Part shown: positions 46,351 through 55,718 of the stretch, in pieces
How the letters are laid out: the number at the start of each line of letters is the position of its first letter
How positions within the stretch are numbered: position 1 is the first letter of the stretch
Assembly: GCF_003194385.1 (NCBI RefSeq)
Contig: NZ_LAPT01000055.1
Location: 27,456 to 91,455 of the forward strand
DNA: 64,000 nt
Direction: 5' to 3'
Source: Pokkaliibacter plantistimulans
Lineage (GTDB): Bacteria > Pseudomonadota > Gammaproteobacteria > Pseudomonadales > Balneatricaceae
Translations under genes and position numbers: made by a program
The notes under the pieces: model-generated
What the model saw: only the letters and a program-made list of their open reading frames with translations
What the model was told of the DNA's origin: nothing
Database searches by the model: none

Positions 46351-46776
46351 GCGCACACTTCACTGAATAGTTGAATTCCTACCCCATAACGACCACGAGC
46401 CTGCGCTACCGCTGTCTTGAGAGCGGGGAAGGGCAGAGCTCAGGATTATTGTTGTTATGAAGCGTGAGGGGCACGTCGTTGAGTAACCATAGCCCATCCA
46501 CGGTAATGGGCCACTTTTCCTGTCAGAACCTGTTTTCGATCTGCTGTGCGTCGGCCACCCGGCGTTGCAAAAACCTGCAGAATGCGCATTTACCGCCAGT
46601 AAACGCCGCTTCTTCAGCTCTTTTCGCCTTGTTTGGGCCTGACTCGCGAGATCGTGAACAGGTTCCTGGCAGTGGATTCTGCCTTGTTGTTATGGGTTGC
46701 CTGCAACCGGGCTGAGGTTGCAGAGCGGGTCAGTCACAAGGCTACCTGAGCGCGTGTGACAGAATAAGGGCAAACG
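46351..46776. other. Intergenic region with repeat copy E
   Basis: A 426-bp gap between nadC and ackA (both minus). The ackA promoter must lie near 46360-46460. Repeat copy E fills 46524-46668. No gene seen. Confidence 0.45.
46524..46668. repeat. Dispersed intergenic element, copy E (best preserved)
   Basis: About 145 bp. The left end CAGAACCTGTTTTCGATCTG and the complement of the right end (CAGGAACCTGTTCACGATCT) form long imperfect inverted repeats. The interior matches copy B most closely: TGCGTCGGCCACCCGGCGTT, GCATTTACCGCCAGTAAACG, CGCTTCTTCAGCTCTTTTCG, CCTTGTTTGGGCCTGACTCG. It can serve as the reference for this family. Confidence 0.8.
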
Positions 46777-47619
46777 TTACACCGCGGGGATGTCGCTGCT
46801 AAAGCGCATGGACAGGTCCACCGCCTTGCAATCTTTGGTCAGACCGCCGATGGAAATATAGTCAACGCCGGTTTCGGCGATGGGGACCAGCGTCAGGTCG
46901 GTCACGTTACCCGAGGCTTCCAGTTTGGCCCGGCCTGCGGTGAAGGCAACCGCATCACGCATCTGCTGCAGGGTAAAGTTATCCAGCATGATGATATCGG
47001 CACCGGCCTCCAGAGCCTGTTGCAGTTCGTTATGGTTTTCCACCTCGACTTCCACTGGCTTGCCGGGCGCCAGTTCGCGCGCCTTGCTGACGGCCTGGGC
47101 AATGCCACCGCAGGCCATGATGTGGTTTTCCTTGATCAGGAAAGCATCAAACAGGCCAATGCGATGATTGAAACAGCCCCCCAGGGTGACTGCATATTTC
47201 TGCGCCATACGCAAACCGGGCAGAGTTTTACGGGTGTCGAGAATACGCACCTGGGTATGGTCTACCAGATCAGCGTAATGGCGGCAGCGGCTGGAAGTGG
47301 CGGACAAGGTTTGCAGAAAGTTCAGGGCAGTACGCTCGGCGGTCAGCAAGGAGCGGGCAGGCCCAATCAGGCTGAACAGGCGGGTATTGGGGCAGACCTG
47401 ATCGCCTTCGTTGATATGCCATTGCACCTTGATCTGCGGGTCTACCTGACGGAAAACTTCATCCACCCAGGGGCGGCCACTGATGACGGCTTCATCACGG
47501 GAAATCACCGTAGCGGCAGCCATACGCTCTGCGGGAATCAGCGCCGCCGTGATATCACCGGCACCTATATCTTCTGCCAGTGCATTGCGTACGGTGTCTT
47601 CAATTCCCAGATGCTGCAT
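46777..47619 (-). CDS. nadC: Quinolinate phosphoribosyltransferase
   Basis: 280 aa from the ATG at 47619; longer in-frame starts have no ribosome site. Converts quinolinate and PRPP to nicotinate mononucleotide in NAD synthesis. Motifs: [14 protein letters not shown] near the N-terminus, [52 protein letters not shown] and [18 protein letters not shown]. Divergent from ampD, a layout common in gammaproteobacteria. Confidence 0.95.
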   Translation of the reverse strand: MQHLGIEDTVRNALAEDIGAGDITAALIPAERMAAATVISRDEAVISGRPWVDEVFRQVDPQIKVQWHINEGDQVCPNTRLFSLIGPARSLLTAERTALNFLQTLSATSSRCRHYADLVDHTQVRILDTRKTLPGLRMAQKYAVTLGGCFNHRIGLFDAFLIKENHIMACGGIAQAVSKARELAPGKPVEVEVENHNELQQALEAGADIIMLDNFTLQQMRDAVAFTAGRAKLEASGNVTDLTLVPIAETGVDYISIGGLTKDCKAVDLSMRFSSDIPAV

Positions 47620-47878
47620 TATTTTTCTACCTTGTAGTCGCTGGTATGAGTAGGTTTTGCTAATTCGCGATGCTGCCCGGCACGTAAATACGTTTTGTGC
47701 GCTGCAGACGCTGACTGCTCCATGCTCGCCATTTACCGGGCAAATCATTAACCGAGTAATTGAGCAGTGTGAAATCGAGAGTGCGGGATTTTACTGAACT
47801 TTAGTGGTAAAACCCAAGCGCAGTTGCCCCTGATGTGTAACCTTCAGGCTGAATTCACAGAACTTTTTGCCGAAGATC

Positions 47879-48451
47879 ATGACTTTATCCATTCCTCTGA
47901 GCATTACCGATGGCTGGCTTGATTTGGCCCGCAAAGTACCGTCGCCCAACCATAATGAGCGACCTGCGGATGAGGTCAGTTTGCTGGTGATTCACAATAT
48001 CAGCCTGCCGCCCTGTCAGTTTGGCGGCCCCTATATCGAGCAGCTATTTACCAACTGCCTTGATCCGGATGCACACCCGTTTTTTGCCGAGATTGCTTCG
48101 CTGCGTGTGGCGGCACATCTGCTGATTCGTCGCGATGGTGAACTGGCGCAGTTCGTCAGCTTTGACCAGCGCGCGTGGCACGCTGGCGTATCGAGTTTTG
48201 CCGGGCGGGAGGGCTGCAATGATTTCTCCATCGGCATCGAGATGGAAGGCTCTGACTTCGAGCCCTTCACTGCGGTGCAGTATCAGCAGCTGGCTGCGGT
48301 CACGGAGGCGATTCAGCGAGCCTATCCGCAGATCAGTGCTGAACGTATTACCGGCCATAGTGATATTGCCCCCGGGCGCAAGACGGACCCGGGCCCGTAT
48401 TTCGACTGGGAGCACTACCGGGCCTTGCTTCCTGCTTCAGCAAAATCGTGA
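47879..48451 (+). CDS. ampD: 1,6-anhydro-N-acetylmuramyl-L-alanine amidase
   Basis: 190 aa from the ATG at 47879. Zn-dependent amidase_2 fold: LLVIHNISLPP (zinc His), the RAWHAGVSSF region, IGIEMEGSD and ITGHSDIAPGRKTDPGPYFDW (second zinc His). Cytoplasmic enzyme of peptidoglycan recycling that often controls beta-lactamase induction. No signal peptide. Confidence 0.92.
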   Translation: MTLSIPLSITDGWLDLARKVPSPNHNERPADEVSLLVIHNISLPPCQFGGPYIEQLFTNCLDPDAHPFFAEIASLRVAAHLLIRRDGELAQFVSFDQRAWHAGVSSFAGREGCNDFSIGIEMEGSDFEPFTAVQYQQLAAVTEAIQRAYPQISAERITGHSDIAPGRKTDPGPYFDWEHYRALLPASAKS

Positions 48452-48523
48452 CGCTTTTGCTAACGAGAATGGTTGGCTTTTATACTTGGCTGCGACCAGA
48501 TCAGAGTGAGAGCGCCAACCGTG

Positions 48524-49564
48524 ATGGATAAAGTGCTGGAAGTGAAGGGCCTGCAGTGCAGCTATGATGGGCAGCCGGTAGTCAGCGAGGTCAGCTTTCA
48601 TCTGCATGAGGGTGAAATCGCCTGCCTGCTTGGCCCCAGCGGTTGCGGCAAGACCACCGTGTTGCGGGCGCTGGCGGGGTTCAATGCCGTCGATGGCGGA
48701 GAAATTGAACTCTATGGGCGGGTGCTGTCTGCTGCAGGTGTGCACCTGCCACCTGAGCAGCGTCGCATCGGCATGGTATTTCAGGACTATGCGCTGTTTC
48801 CGCATCTGACCGTCGCGCAGAACATTGCCTTCGGCCTGAAGGGCGTAAGCCGTAAGGACGCCGATACCCGGGTCAGCGAACTGTTAAGTCTGGTGCAGCT
48901 GGAAGGAAAGGGGCAGCGCTATCCCCACGAACTTTCCGGCGGCCAGCAGCAGCGAGTAGCACTGGCCCGTGCACTGGCACCCCGGCCCGATCTGTTGCTG
49001 ATGGATGAACCGTTCTCCAATCTGGATACCGATCTGCGTCGTCATCTGGCTCGTGAAGTACGGGAGATTCTCAAACAGCAGGGCATCCCCGCGGTGCTCG
49101 TGACCCACGATCAGGAAGAAGCCTTCGCCTTCTCCGACAAGGTCGGTGTGCTGGCGGAGGGTCGTCTGCATCAGTGGGATTCTCCCTATAACCTCTATTA
49201 TTCTCCCAGCAGCCCGCGGGTAGCGGCCTTTGTCGGCAAGGGTGAATTTATTCCCGGCACCGTGCGTGATGGTTTGCTTTGTACCGACGTGGGTAATGTG
49301 ATGCTGACCTGCAATCAATGGCAGGACGGTGATGAGGTGCAGCTGTTTGTGCGTCCTCATGAAATTGTCCCCGCTGATGCTGAAGGGGCTCAGGCACAGA
49401 TTCTGGCCAAGGAGTTCCTCGGCACGACCACCCTTTATACGCTGCAGCTGTCGAGCGGGCGGCTGGTGTCATCGGCTGTCGACAGCCATATTGATCTGCA
49501 GGTGGGCGACGCTGTCACTGTCAGTCTGCAGCCGCCCCGGCCGGTAACCTTTGCCGCTGCCTGA
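48524..49564 (+). CDS. fbpC: Ferric iron ABC transporter ATPase (FbpC-type)
   Basis: 346 aa from the ATG at 48524. Walker [17 protein letters not shown], signature [16 protein letters not shown], Walker [14 protein letters not shown]-loop [11 protein letters not shown] and a C-terminal TOBE-like region. Same strand as ampD (72-bp gap) and convergent with fbpB. Iron is inferred from the linked FbpA/B-type genes; closely related ATPases serve sulfate, thiamine or putrescine. Confidence 0.85.
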   Translation: MDKVLEVKGLQCSYDGQPVVSEVSFHLHEGEIACLLGPSGCGKTTVLRALAGFNAVDGGEIELYGRVLSAAGVHLPPEQRRIGMVFQDYALFPHLTVAQNIAFGLKGVSRKDADTRVSELLSLVQLEGKGQRYPHELSGGQQQRVALARALAPRPDLLLMDEPFSNLDTDLRRHLAREVREILKQQGIPAVLVTHDQEEAFAFSDKVGVLAEGRLHQWDSPYNLYYSPSSPRVAAFVGKGEFIPGTVRDGLLCTDVGNVMLTCNQWQDGDEVQLFVRPHEIVPADAEGAQAQILAKEFLGTTTLYTLQLSSGRLVSSAVDSHIDLQVGDAVTVSLQPPRPVTFAAA

Positions 49565-49568
49565 CTGA

Positions 49569-49595
49569 CCTGTGCCTGTTCACAGTCGGCACAGG
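49569..49595 (+). terminator. Hairpin after fbpC
   Basis: Stem CCTGTGCC/GGCACAGG with an 11-nt loop just after the stop; weak U content. A stronger terminator follows at 49615. Confidence 0.4.
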
Positions 49596-49614
49596 CCGTC
49601 AGCAACATATCAGC

Positions 49615-49647
49615 AGCATAAAAGACGCAGAGCGCGTCTTTTATGCT
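49615..49647. terminator. Bidirectional terminator between fbpC and fbpB
   Basis: Stem AGCATAAAAGACGC/GCGTCTTTTATGCT (14 bp) with a 5-nt loop, in the gap between convergent genes. T-rich stem arms near the base on both strands support use in both directions. Confidence 0.75.
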
Positions 49648-49694
49648 TTCCGGGGGCTGTATGTTTTTCAGCCGCGTCAGGTAGTGCAGAGACG

Positions 49695-51365
49695 TTATTG
49701 GATGCGATAGCGGCGGGTTGCCGTGATCGTGCGGCTCAGCAGAATGACCGGAATAATCCCCACCAGTACGATCAGCAGCGCTGCCAGCGAGGCCTCTGGC
49801 AGGCGTTCATCCGAGGCATACTGATAGACGTGAATGGCCAGTGTGTCGAAATTGAAAGGGCGCAGCACCAGTGTGGTCGGCAGCTCCTTCATGCAGTCGA
49901 CAAACACTACCAGTACGGCGGTCAGCAAGCCGCCGCGTATCAGCGGCAGATGCACTTTCACCAGCGTCTGGCTGGCGTTATAGCCCATCGAGCGGCAGGC
50001 CATGTCCATGGACGGCGTCACCTTGCCCAGACTGGATTCCACAGAGCCTGCAGATATAGCCAGAAAGCGCACGCTATAGGCAAACAGCAGAGTAAAGAGG
50101 GTGCCACTGAGCAGCAGGCCGGTGGAGATGCCGAGACTGCTGCGCAGCCAGCCATCCAGGGTGTTATCGAACGCGGCAAAGGGAATGATGATACCGATGG
50201 CCAGTACCGCACTGGGCATGGCGTAACCCAGCGTGGCTGCCTGCGTCATGCTGCTCAGCAGGCGACTTCTATGCAGGCGTTTGGCGTAGGCCAGTAACAG
50301 GCCCAGCACGGTGCAGAACACGGCAGCGGCCAGTGCCAGTGCCAGACTGTTCCAGGCCAGCCGGAGGAAGTCCGGGCTCCAGCTTTGTTCAGCGTGCCGC
50401 CAGGCGTAACGGGTCAGATCCAGCAGAGGCACGATGAAGCCTGCGAACACGGGCAGCACACAGGCGGTCCAGGCCAGCACTGCTCTGAATCCGCGTAACC
50501 GGTGTAGCTGGATGGCCTTGAAGCGATCCCCCTGCTGAAACTGGCGCTGCCGTGAACGTCCCTGCTTTTCCATGACAATCAGCACGACCACGAAGATCAG
50601 CATCAGGGCGGCAAGCTGTGCTGCACCGCCCAGATTGCCCATGTTCAGCCAGGTATCGTAGATGCCTGCCGTAAGTGTTTTAACGGCAAAAAAATCGACG
50701 GTACCAAAGTCGTTGAGGGTCTCCATCATCACCAGTGACAGACCGACCGCAATGGCCGGGCGGGCCATGGGTAACGACACGCGCAGAAATGCCTGTAATG
50801 GCGTGCAACCCAGCGTCCGTGCAGCATCTTTCACGGTGGCTGCCTGTTCAAGAAAGCTGGCTCTGGCCAGCAGATAAACATAGGGATAGAGCACCAGTCC
50901 CAGCATCCAGATGGCACCACCCAGACTGCGAATAGGAGGAAACCAGTAATCGCGCTGTGTCTTCCAGCTGAATAGCTCCCGCAGCCATGCCTGCAGTGGC
51001 CCTGAATATTCCAGCAGGTCGGTATAGACATAGGCGATCACATAGGCCGGTACCGCCATGGGTAAGAGCAGCGCCCACTCGAAAACGCGGCGTCCGGGAA
51101 AGTGGTAGGTGCTGATCAGCCAGGCACTGACAATGCCGATGGACCCCGCCAGTACGCCTACTCCCAGCATCAGTGTGAGGGTGGTTATAACATAGTTGGG
51201 CAGGACAGTGGACAGCAGGTGGGGCCAGATATTGTCAGCGGGAAACAGTGCCAGCCAGAAAATCGACAGCAGCGGCAAGGCAACCATGATGGCGGCCACA
51301 GCAGCACTCAATAGCCAGCCCTGGCCGTTGATACTGCGCTGTCTGGAGTAGGAGAGGAATGCCAT
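49695..51365 (-). CDS. fbpB: Ferric iron ABC transporter permease (FbpB-type, two fused domains)
   Basis: About 556 aa with about 12 membrane segments in two homologous halves, as in FbpB/HitB. EAA-type loops are visible in VKDAARTLGCTPLQAFLRVS and DMACRSMGYNASQTLVKVHL. It forms the entire channel for ferric iron released from FbpA. Starts at 51365 or 51383 are possible, neither with a clear ribosome site. It is transcribed after fbpA but separated by a terminator-like hairpin. Confidence 0.88.
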   Translation of the reverse strand: MAFLSYSRQRSINGQGWLLSAAVAAIMVALPLLSIFWLALFPADNIWPHLLSTVLPNYVITTLTLMLGVGVLAGSIGIVSAWLISTYHFPGRRVFEWALLLPMAVPAYVIAYVYTDLLEYSGPLQAWLRELFSWKTQRDYWFPPIRSLGGAIWMLGLVLYPYVYLLARASFLEQAATVKDAARTLGCTPLQAFLRVSLPMARPAIAVGLSLVMMETLNDFGTVDFFAVKTLTAGIYDTWLNMGNLGGAAQLAALMLIFVVVLIVMEKQGRSRQRQFQQGDRFKAIQLHRLRGFRAVLAWTACVLPVFAGFIVPLLDLTRYAWRHAEQSWSPDFLRLAWNSLALALAAAVFCTVLGLLLAYAKRLHRSRLLSSMTQAATLGYAMPSAVLAIGIIIPFAAFDNTLDGWLRSSLGISTGLLLSGTLFTLLFAYSVRFLAISAGSVESSLGKVTPSMDMACRSMGYNASQTLVKVHLPLIRGGLLTAVLVVFVDCMKELPTTLVLRPFNFDTLAIHVYQYASDERLPEASLAALLIVLVGIIPVILLSRTITATRRYRIQ

Positions 51366-51450
51366 GTTAGGGATTCTCTGCATTGCCACGTCAGGGCTCA
51401 AGATCGTTGGCAAGGTCTTGCTCAGGATCTGCTGCGGCAGAAAATAAAAA

Positions 51451-51474
51451 CCGAAAGCAGCATGCCGCTTTCGG
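51451..51474 (-). terminator. Intercistronic terminator between fbpA and fbpB
   Basis: Stem CCGAAAGC/GCTTTCGG, extended by an internal GCATGC, followed on the minus strand by TTTTTATTTTC. A good intrinsic terminator shape in the 228-bp gap, probably partial, to keep FbpA in excess over FbpB. Confidence 0.7.
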
Positions 51475-51593
51475 TGACTATGAATATCAGCCCATCGGGC
51501 CAGTCACTGGCTGAGAACAAGAGATGCAGGCCAAGGGGGAGACCTCATCTGCCAGTGTGTTATCCACTTCCGCTGTGGGGTGATTGATCCTGC

Positions 51594-52613
51594 TTAGTTA
51601 TCGAAGCCAACCTTGTCGACCAGCTTGCTGGCCGCTTCACGGGTCTCGGCAATCTTCACCAGCGGCAGTTCATCCTGTTTGAAGTCGCCCAGGTAACTTT
51701 GCAGCAGTTCGGAGCGCTGCACGCCTGCCTTGACCGGAAACTCCTGATTCAGGTCGGCATACATATGCTGGGCTTCGTCCTGACTGAGGAACTCCATCAG
51801 TTTGATGGCGTTGTCCTTGTGCGGGGCATACTTGGCCAGGGAGATGCCGGAGATATTCATATGGGTACCGCGATCCTGCTGATTGGGCGCAATGGGAGTT
51901 ACCTGTTTGGCCCACTCGATCTCTTCAGGGTTTTCCTGATTGTTCAGCATCTTGAAGAAGTAGTAGGAGTTGCCAATGGCCAGATCGCACTGACCTTCTG
52001 CAATAGCGCGAATTTGTGCCCGGTCGTTCCCTTCAGGGCGGCGCGCCAGATTGGCTTTGACACCCGTTAGCCATTGCTCGGCTTCAGCCTCGCCGTGATG
52101 GCTGATCATCGAGCCGATCAGGCCCAGGTTGTAATTGTGTTTACCGCTGCGGGTACAGATGCGGCCCTGCCATTTAGGATCGGCCAGCTGCTCGTAGGAA
52201 GTGATTTCACCCTGCTGAACGCGGTCTTTGGATGCATAAATCAGGCGGGCCCGCGACGTCAGTGCAAACCAGTGGTTGTCCGGGTCCTGAAAGTGCTGGG
52301 GAATATTCTGCTCCAGCAGTTCACTGGTCACCGGCTGGCTCAGACCACGGGTTTTGACATCGTGTACTACACCAATATCTACCGTCATGATCAGATCGGC
52401 CGGGCTGTTCTGACCCTCATTCTGCAGGCGTTCCAGCAGGCCTTTGTCAGCGTAGACCACATTGACCTTGACCCCGGTTTTCTGGGTGAACTGATCAAAC
52501 ATCGGTTGAATCAGAAAGGGGGCGCGATAGGAATAAACATTCACTTCTTCTGCCGCGTTGACTGAAGTGGTGATGGCGGCAACCGTTAACAACAAGACTG
52601 ACGGTTTAAACAT
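51594..52613 (-). CDS. fbpA: Periplasmic ferric iron-binding protein (FbpA-type)
   Basis: 339 aa from the ATG at 52613 with CGGAGAG 5 nt upstream. Signal peptide ending near TTSVNA before AEEVNVYSYR. Transferrin-fold: VYSYRAPFLIQPMFDQF, YADKGLLERLQNEG and the iron-ligand tyrosine pair in IGNSYYFFKML. Captures Fe3+ in the periplasm for FbpB/FbpC. A Fur-like match lies upstream but is weak. Confidence 0.9.
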   Translation of the reverse strand: MFKPSVLLLTVAAITTSVNAAEEVNVYSYRAPFLIQPMFDQFTQKTGVKVNVVYADKGLLERLQNEGQNSPADLIMTVDIGVVHDVKTRGLSQPVTSELLEQNIPQHFQDPDNHWFALTSRARLIYASKDRVQQGEITSYEQLADPKWQGRICTRSGKHNYNLGLIGSMISHHGEAEAEQWLTGVKANLARRPEGNDRAQIRAIAEGQCDLAIGNSYYFFKMLNNQENPEEIEWAKQVTPIAPNQQDRGTHMNISGISLAKYAPHKDNAIKLMEFLSQDEAQHMYADLNQEFPVKAGVQRSELLQSYLGDFKQDELPLVKIAETREAASKLVDKVGFDN

Positions 52614-52728
52614 GACTCTCTCCGGACTGCATCTGCCCAACAACAGGTCATTGCGAGGAGATGCTAGGGTGAACTCAGGATAAAACGCGAATCAGTCTCA
52701 TTGAACGTAAAAAATGAGTCAATATTTT

Positions 52729-52745
52729 TTGCACTTTTTGTGCAA
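52729..52745. promoter_or_regulatory. Perfect 17-bp palindrome upstream of fbpA
   Basis: TTGCAC-TTTTT-GTGCAA, exact inverted repeat arms around a 5-bp centre, about 116 bp before the fbpA start. It looks like a transcription-factor site; regulator unknown. Confidence 0.4.
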
Positions 52746-52803
52746 TTTTTAAAGCTCTGCCTGAGTGGACAAGTGTCTGTGTTTGGATGCGTTCGCTGAA
52801 AAG

Positions 52804-52831
52804 CATTACAGGAGCCTGAGCTCCTGTAATG
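52804..52831 (-). terminator. Terminator after the Csd4-like gene
   Basis: Perfect 12-bp stem CATTACAGGAGC/GCTCCTGTAATG with a 4-nt loop, 27 bp after the stop of the minus-strand M14 gene. The downstream minus-strand tract is only partly T-rich. Confidence 0.65.
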
Positions 52832-52857
52832 TGGGGACGAGGGTGTGTGAGGGCAGG

Positions 52858-54357
52858 TTACTGGCTCAGCTGCACCCAGATTTCACCCACCGGGTTACCA
52901 CGGCTGTCGGTGGCGACCACCGCGTAGCGCTTGCCTTCACCATGCTCCGAGTACTGACGGAGCAGCCGTGACTTGTCGGGCTCAATCAGATAGCCACGAT
53001 CATCATTGGGCATTTTGCTGGGGGTTTCGGGTACCCAGCCGCGGAAGTTGAGCGTGACCGTCTCATCATTGCTGCCATCGCCGAAGCTACTGATCAGCTC
53101 CAGCCGGTCAGCCGGTGCCAGTTTGAGCGTATCGCCACTGAGCAGAACGTGATGTTTGTCATTGACTGCGACCACGAAGACACGGGTGACGTTCTGGCGA
53201 TGATCATGCTGTTCCTGCTTTTGCTTGTCGGCATAGCGCGCATACTGCTCGTCACTCAGGGCTTTGATATCAATGCTGCCAAACTTCTGGCCTTCCTTGC
53301 GGAATACCATCTGGGTGTCCTTGCCAACCCTGAAGCTTTGCTTGAAGTCATTGAGGTTGCCATAGCCCAGCAGATCCATGGTCACGCCGCGCTTGTAGTC
53401 GGTGCCGATATCCACCACCTGAACCTCATCATTACGGCGGATAGTCAGGGTGTCCTTGTCTTTCAGCATGTGCGGCACGCCATTGACCATCACTTCGGTG
53501 TAGTGCAGCCCTGAAGTGGGAATCAGGATACGTGGGGCTTCAGCGACAATACCCAGGCGTTCCATAAAGGCATTGATCACCAGATTGTGATAGAGAATCT
53601 TGTCTTCCAGTGAGGGCAGATTTTTCGATGCTTCAACGCCAAAAGCTGGCAGGCACTCCTTGCGCAGTGCGTAATAGGTTGCTGTTTTACGCATCTCTGA
53701 ATAAGGGGTATCCGGATCGGCGGTACGGGTATTGAAGAAGTGCAGGTGATGCTGCTCGTTGCTGATCCTGCTGTTCACTTCGCCCAGCACGCTGTCCGCC
53801 ATTTCCTGCAATGGCAGCACGGAACCGTCATCGCAGGTGAAGTTGGCGCTGTCAGCAATCAGTGACTGCCCGTAGCGATTGGGGTTACGCAGGCTGTCTA
53901 CATAGACCGGTGAGTGATAACCCCAGCCGTCATGCAGGTGCAGAAACAGGTCGGCCTGTGACATCAGTTCCTTGAGCTTGCCAACCACCTGATACATCGG
54001 GCCGGTCTTAGCCTCATCGTGGAATTGGCGATTCATATCTCCATCGGGGCCGCGATCACCCAGGATGATGGACTTCAGGTTGGCACGAGGAACGACGATC
54101 AGGTTGCCTTTCTCCAGCACCAGATCAGGGTAAAGGTCAGCAGACAGATAGCCGCCCGGCTCATCACCCTGTATCCCGCCGATCAGCAGCAGGGTTTTTC
54201 CATCCTGGCGACCCTTGACGTAATAGACATTCAGCTCGTAATCAGAGCCTGCAAAAAACACTTCGTGGCTGCTGCTTGGGCGGGTGTCGGCACGCACCGT
54301 ACAGGTGCAGCTGAGCATTGCCGCCAGACTCAGGGCAAGACTAGTTATTTTTTTCAT
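52858..54357 (-). CDS. Secreted M14 carboxypeptidase, Csd4/Pgp1-like
   Basis: 499 aa. N-terminal signal peptide (SLALSLAAMLSCTCTVRA before DTRPS). Catalytic M14 domain to ~260: the zinc motif is GGIQGDEPGG, with Gln where most M14 enzymes have His, then LFLHLHDGWGY (His) and AFGVEASK (catalytic Glu). The Gln-x-x-Glu/His zinc set is the hallmark of Helicobacter Csd4 and Campylobacter Pgp1, D,L-carboxypeptidases that trim peptidoglycan tripeptides and make cells helical. C-terminal ~240 residues form extra beta domains. Overlaps the upstream gene by 4 nt. Confidence 0.8.
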   Translation of the reverse strand: MKKITSLALSLAAMLSCTCTVRADTRPSSSHEVFFAGSDYELNVYYVKGRQDGKTLLLIGGIQGDEPGGYLSADLYPDLVLEKGNLIVVPRANLKSIILGDRGPDGDMNRQFHDEAKTGPMYQVVGKLKELMSQADLFLHLHDGWGYHSPVYVDSLRNPNRYGQSLIADSANFTCDDGSVLPLQEMADSVLGEVNSRISNEQHHLHFFNTRTADPDTPYSEMRKTATYYALRKECLPAFGVEASKNLPSLEDKILYHNLVINAFMERLGIVAEAPRILIPTSGLHYTEVMVNGVPHMLKDKDTLTIRRNDEVQVVDIGTDYKRGVTMDLLGYGNLNDFKQSFRVGKDTQMVFRKEGQKFGSIDIKALSDEQYARYADKQKQEQHDHRQNVTRVFVVAVNDKHHVLLSGDTLKLAPADRLELISSFGDGSNDETVTLNFRGWVPETPSKMPNDDRGYLIEPDKSRLLRQYSEHGEGKRYAVVATDSRGNPVGEIWVQLSQ

Positions 54358-55718
54358 TTCAATGCAGTCCAGGACTCGGAAACAATACTGAAGTCGCCAG
54401 GACAGCCGCTCAGCATCAGTGTTTTGATACCCACGTCAGAGTAATTGTCACTCTGGTAGTTCTGCTTAAAAGTGACGCGGTAGAGATCGCCCTTGACCGG
54501 GGCAATCTGCAGATTGGAATAGCTGATCTTCTGCTCGGGACGCTGGGCAAAAATGCCACTTTTGTAGACCTGCCAGTCGGCCAGCTTCTTGCCGCCATCA
54601 TAGGTGAACTGGGGGTTATAGAGCGCCAGATATTCGAAAATCTCGTTTTTGCTCCAGGTGTCGATCCACTTGTCAACGAAGCGGGTTGCCTCTGCCGTCA
54701 GAATAGGCTGGATGGGCAGGGCGATGCTGTCCTCGGCCACCAGACTCAGCTTGTCACCATCAGGCTTGAAGAACAGGCGCTTGTGGTCGTAGGAGAACAG
54801 ATTGGCTGCGCAGTAGGTCTGATTGAAGTCGAACACGACCTGCTTGCCGTCTTCTTTAAAAGCATAGATATTGCTGATCTTGATATCGCGCTCGGGGTAG
54901 GCTGCTGCCAGTGCCTTCTTCTTCGCTACCCAGGCATCACGGTTGAGGCCGTTGGCATCATGGAAGGTGGGGTGAAGAATTTTGGCCAGTGAGGTGATGT
55001 CGGCGTTGTTCCAGTCCTTGAAGAAGGCATCCAGCTGTTTAAACAGACTGGCCTTTCGCGCCTCGTAGGCGGCAGGTGTCATGAACTCAGTCTTGGGGCT
55101 GATGATGATATTGGTGCCCGGTTTGAGCACGGGTTCCAGTTCACGGATTTCCTTGTTCTGGAACGCTACACAGCCACGCGTGGCGACTTTACTAGGATCG
55201 TTGTCATCTCGACCGTGCAGCCAGATGCCGCTGCCATTACGACCTTCAATGCGGTCCAGCGGGTTGGGGTAATCCAGCGGGAAGGCGCCGCTGCCATAGA
55301 CGGGAGCCAGCTGTGAGTCGGGAATGAACTTCTCGATACGGTAAACCCCTTCCGGCGTTTTCAGGTCGCCTTCGCTCTGTTTGTCGCCGTCCTGCTGACC
55401 GAATTGCAGGTGAGTAATTTCTCGCACTACATGGGGGATATCATTCTCCATGTGCACCAGATAGGCATTCTTGCGCTGCTTATCGATCAGAATGGAGGTG
55501 GTAGGCTCGGCATCCCGGCTAAATAGATGAGCAGGCAGCTGCGAAGCTAGTTTCTTCTCTTCTGCTGTAGGCTCATCGGCATGGCTGACTGAGCTGAGTG
55601 TCAGCGCGGTCGTCAGCACTGCAAGCAGCAATCTGCCTTGCTTTTTCAAGGGTACCGACAAACGCTCGCGGCGATATCTGATCTTGGCTGCTTGGTCCAT
55701 GGACAGTATTGCTTCCAC
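54354..55718 (-). CDS. L,D-transpeptidase-fold protein with NTF2-like domain, Csd6/Pgp2-like
   Basis: 454 aa. Signal peptide around LLLAVLTTALTLSSVSHA. The YkuD domain (about 55-195) carries the catalytic pattern GIWLHGRDDNDPSKVATRGC (His ... S/T-x-G-C, Cys near residue 183). The remaining ~250 residues hold two SnoaL/NTF2-like segments (KQLDAFFKDWNNADITSLAK; FVDKWIDTWSKNEIFEYLAL). This YkuD-NTF2 layout is that of Csd6/Pgp2, L,D-carboxypeptidases of cell-shape pathways, instead of a cross-linking transpeptidase. First of two overlapping genes; the start may be the ATG at 55718 or 55700. Confidence 0.8.
   Translation of the reverse strand: MEAILSMDQAAKIRYRRERLSVPLKKQGRLLLAVLTTALTLSSVSHADEPTAEEKKLASQLPAHLFSRDAEPTTSILIDKQRKNAYLVHMENDIPHVVREITHLQFGQQDGDKQSEGDLKTPEGVYRIEKFIPDSQLAPVYGSGAFPLDYPNPLDRIEGRNGSGIWLHGRDDNDPSKVATRGCVAFQNKEIRELEPVLKPGTNIIISPKTEFMTPAAYEARKASLFKQLDAFFKDWNNADITSLAKILHPTFHDANGLNRDAWVAKKKALAAAYPERDIKISNIYAFKEDGKQVVFDFNQTYCAANLFSYDHKRLFFKPDGDKLSLVAEDSIALPIQPILTAEATRFVDKWIDTWSKNEIFEYLALYNPQFTYDGGKKLADWQVYKSGIFAQRPEQKISYSNLQIAPVKGDLYRVTFKQNYQSDNYSDVGIKTLMLSGCPGDFSIVSESWTALK

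Noticed and set aside
52690..52705. Fur-box-like sequence (AATGAGACTGATT, minus strand) upstream of fbpA
   Set aside because: Too few matches to the 19-bp Fur consensus to list as a site.
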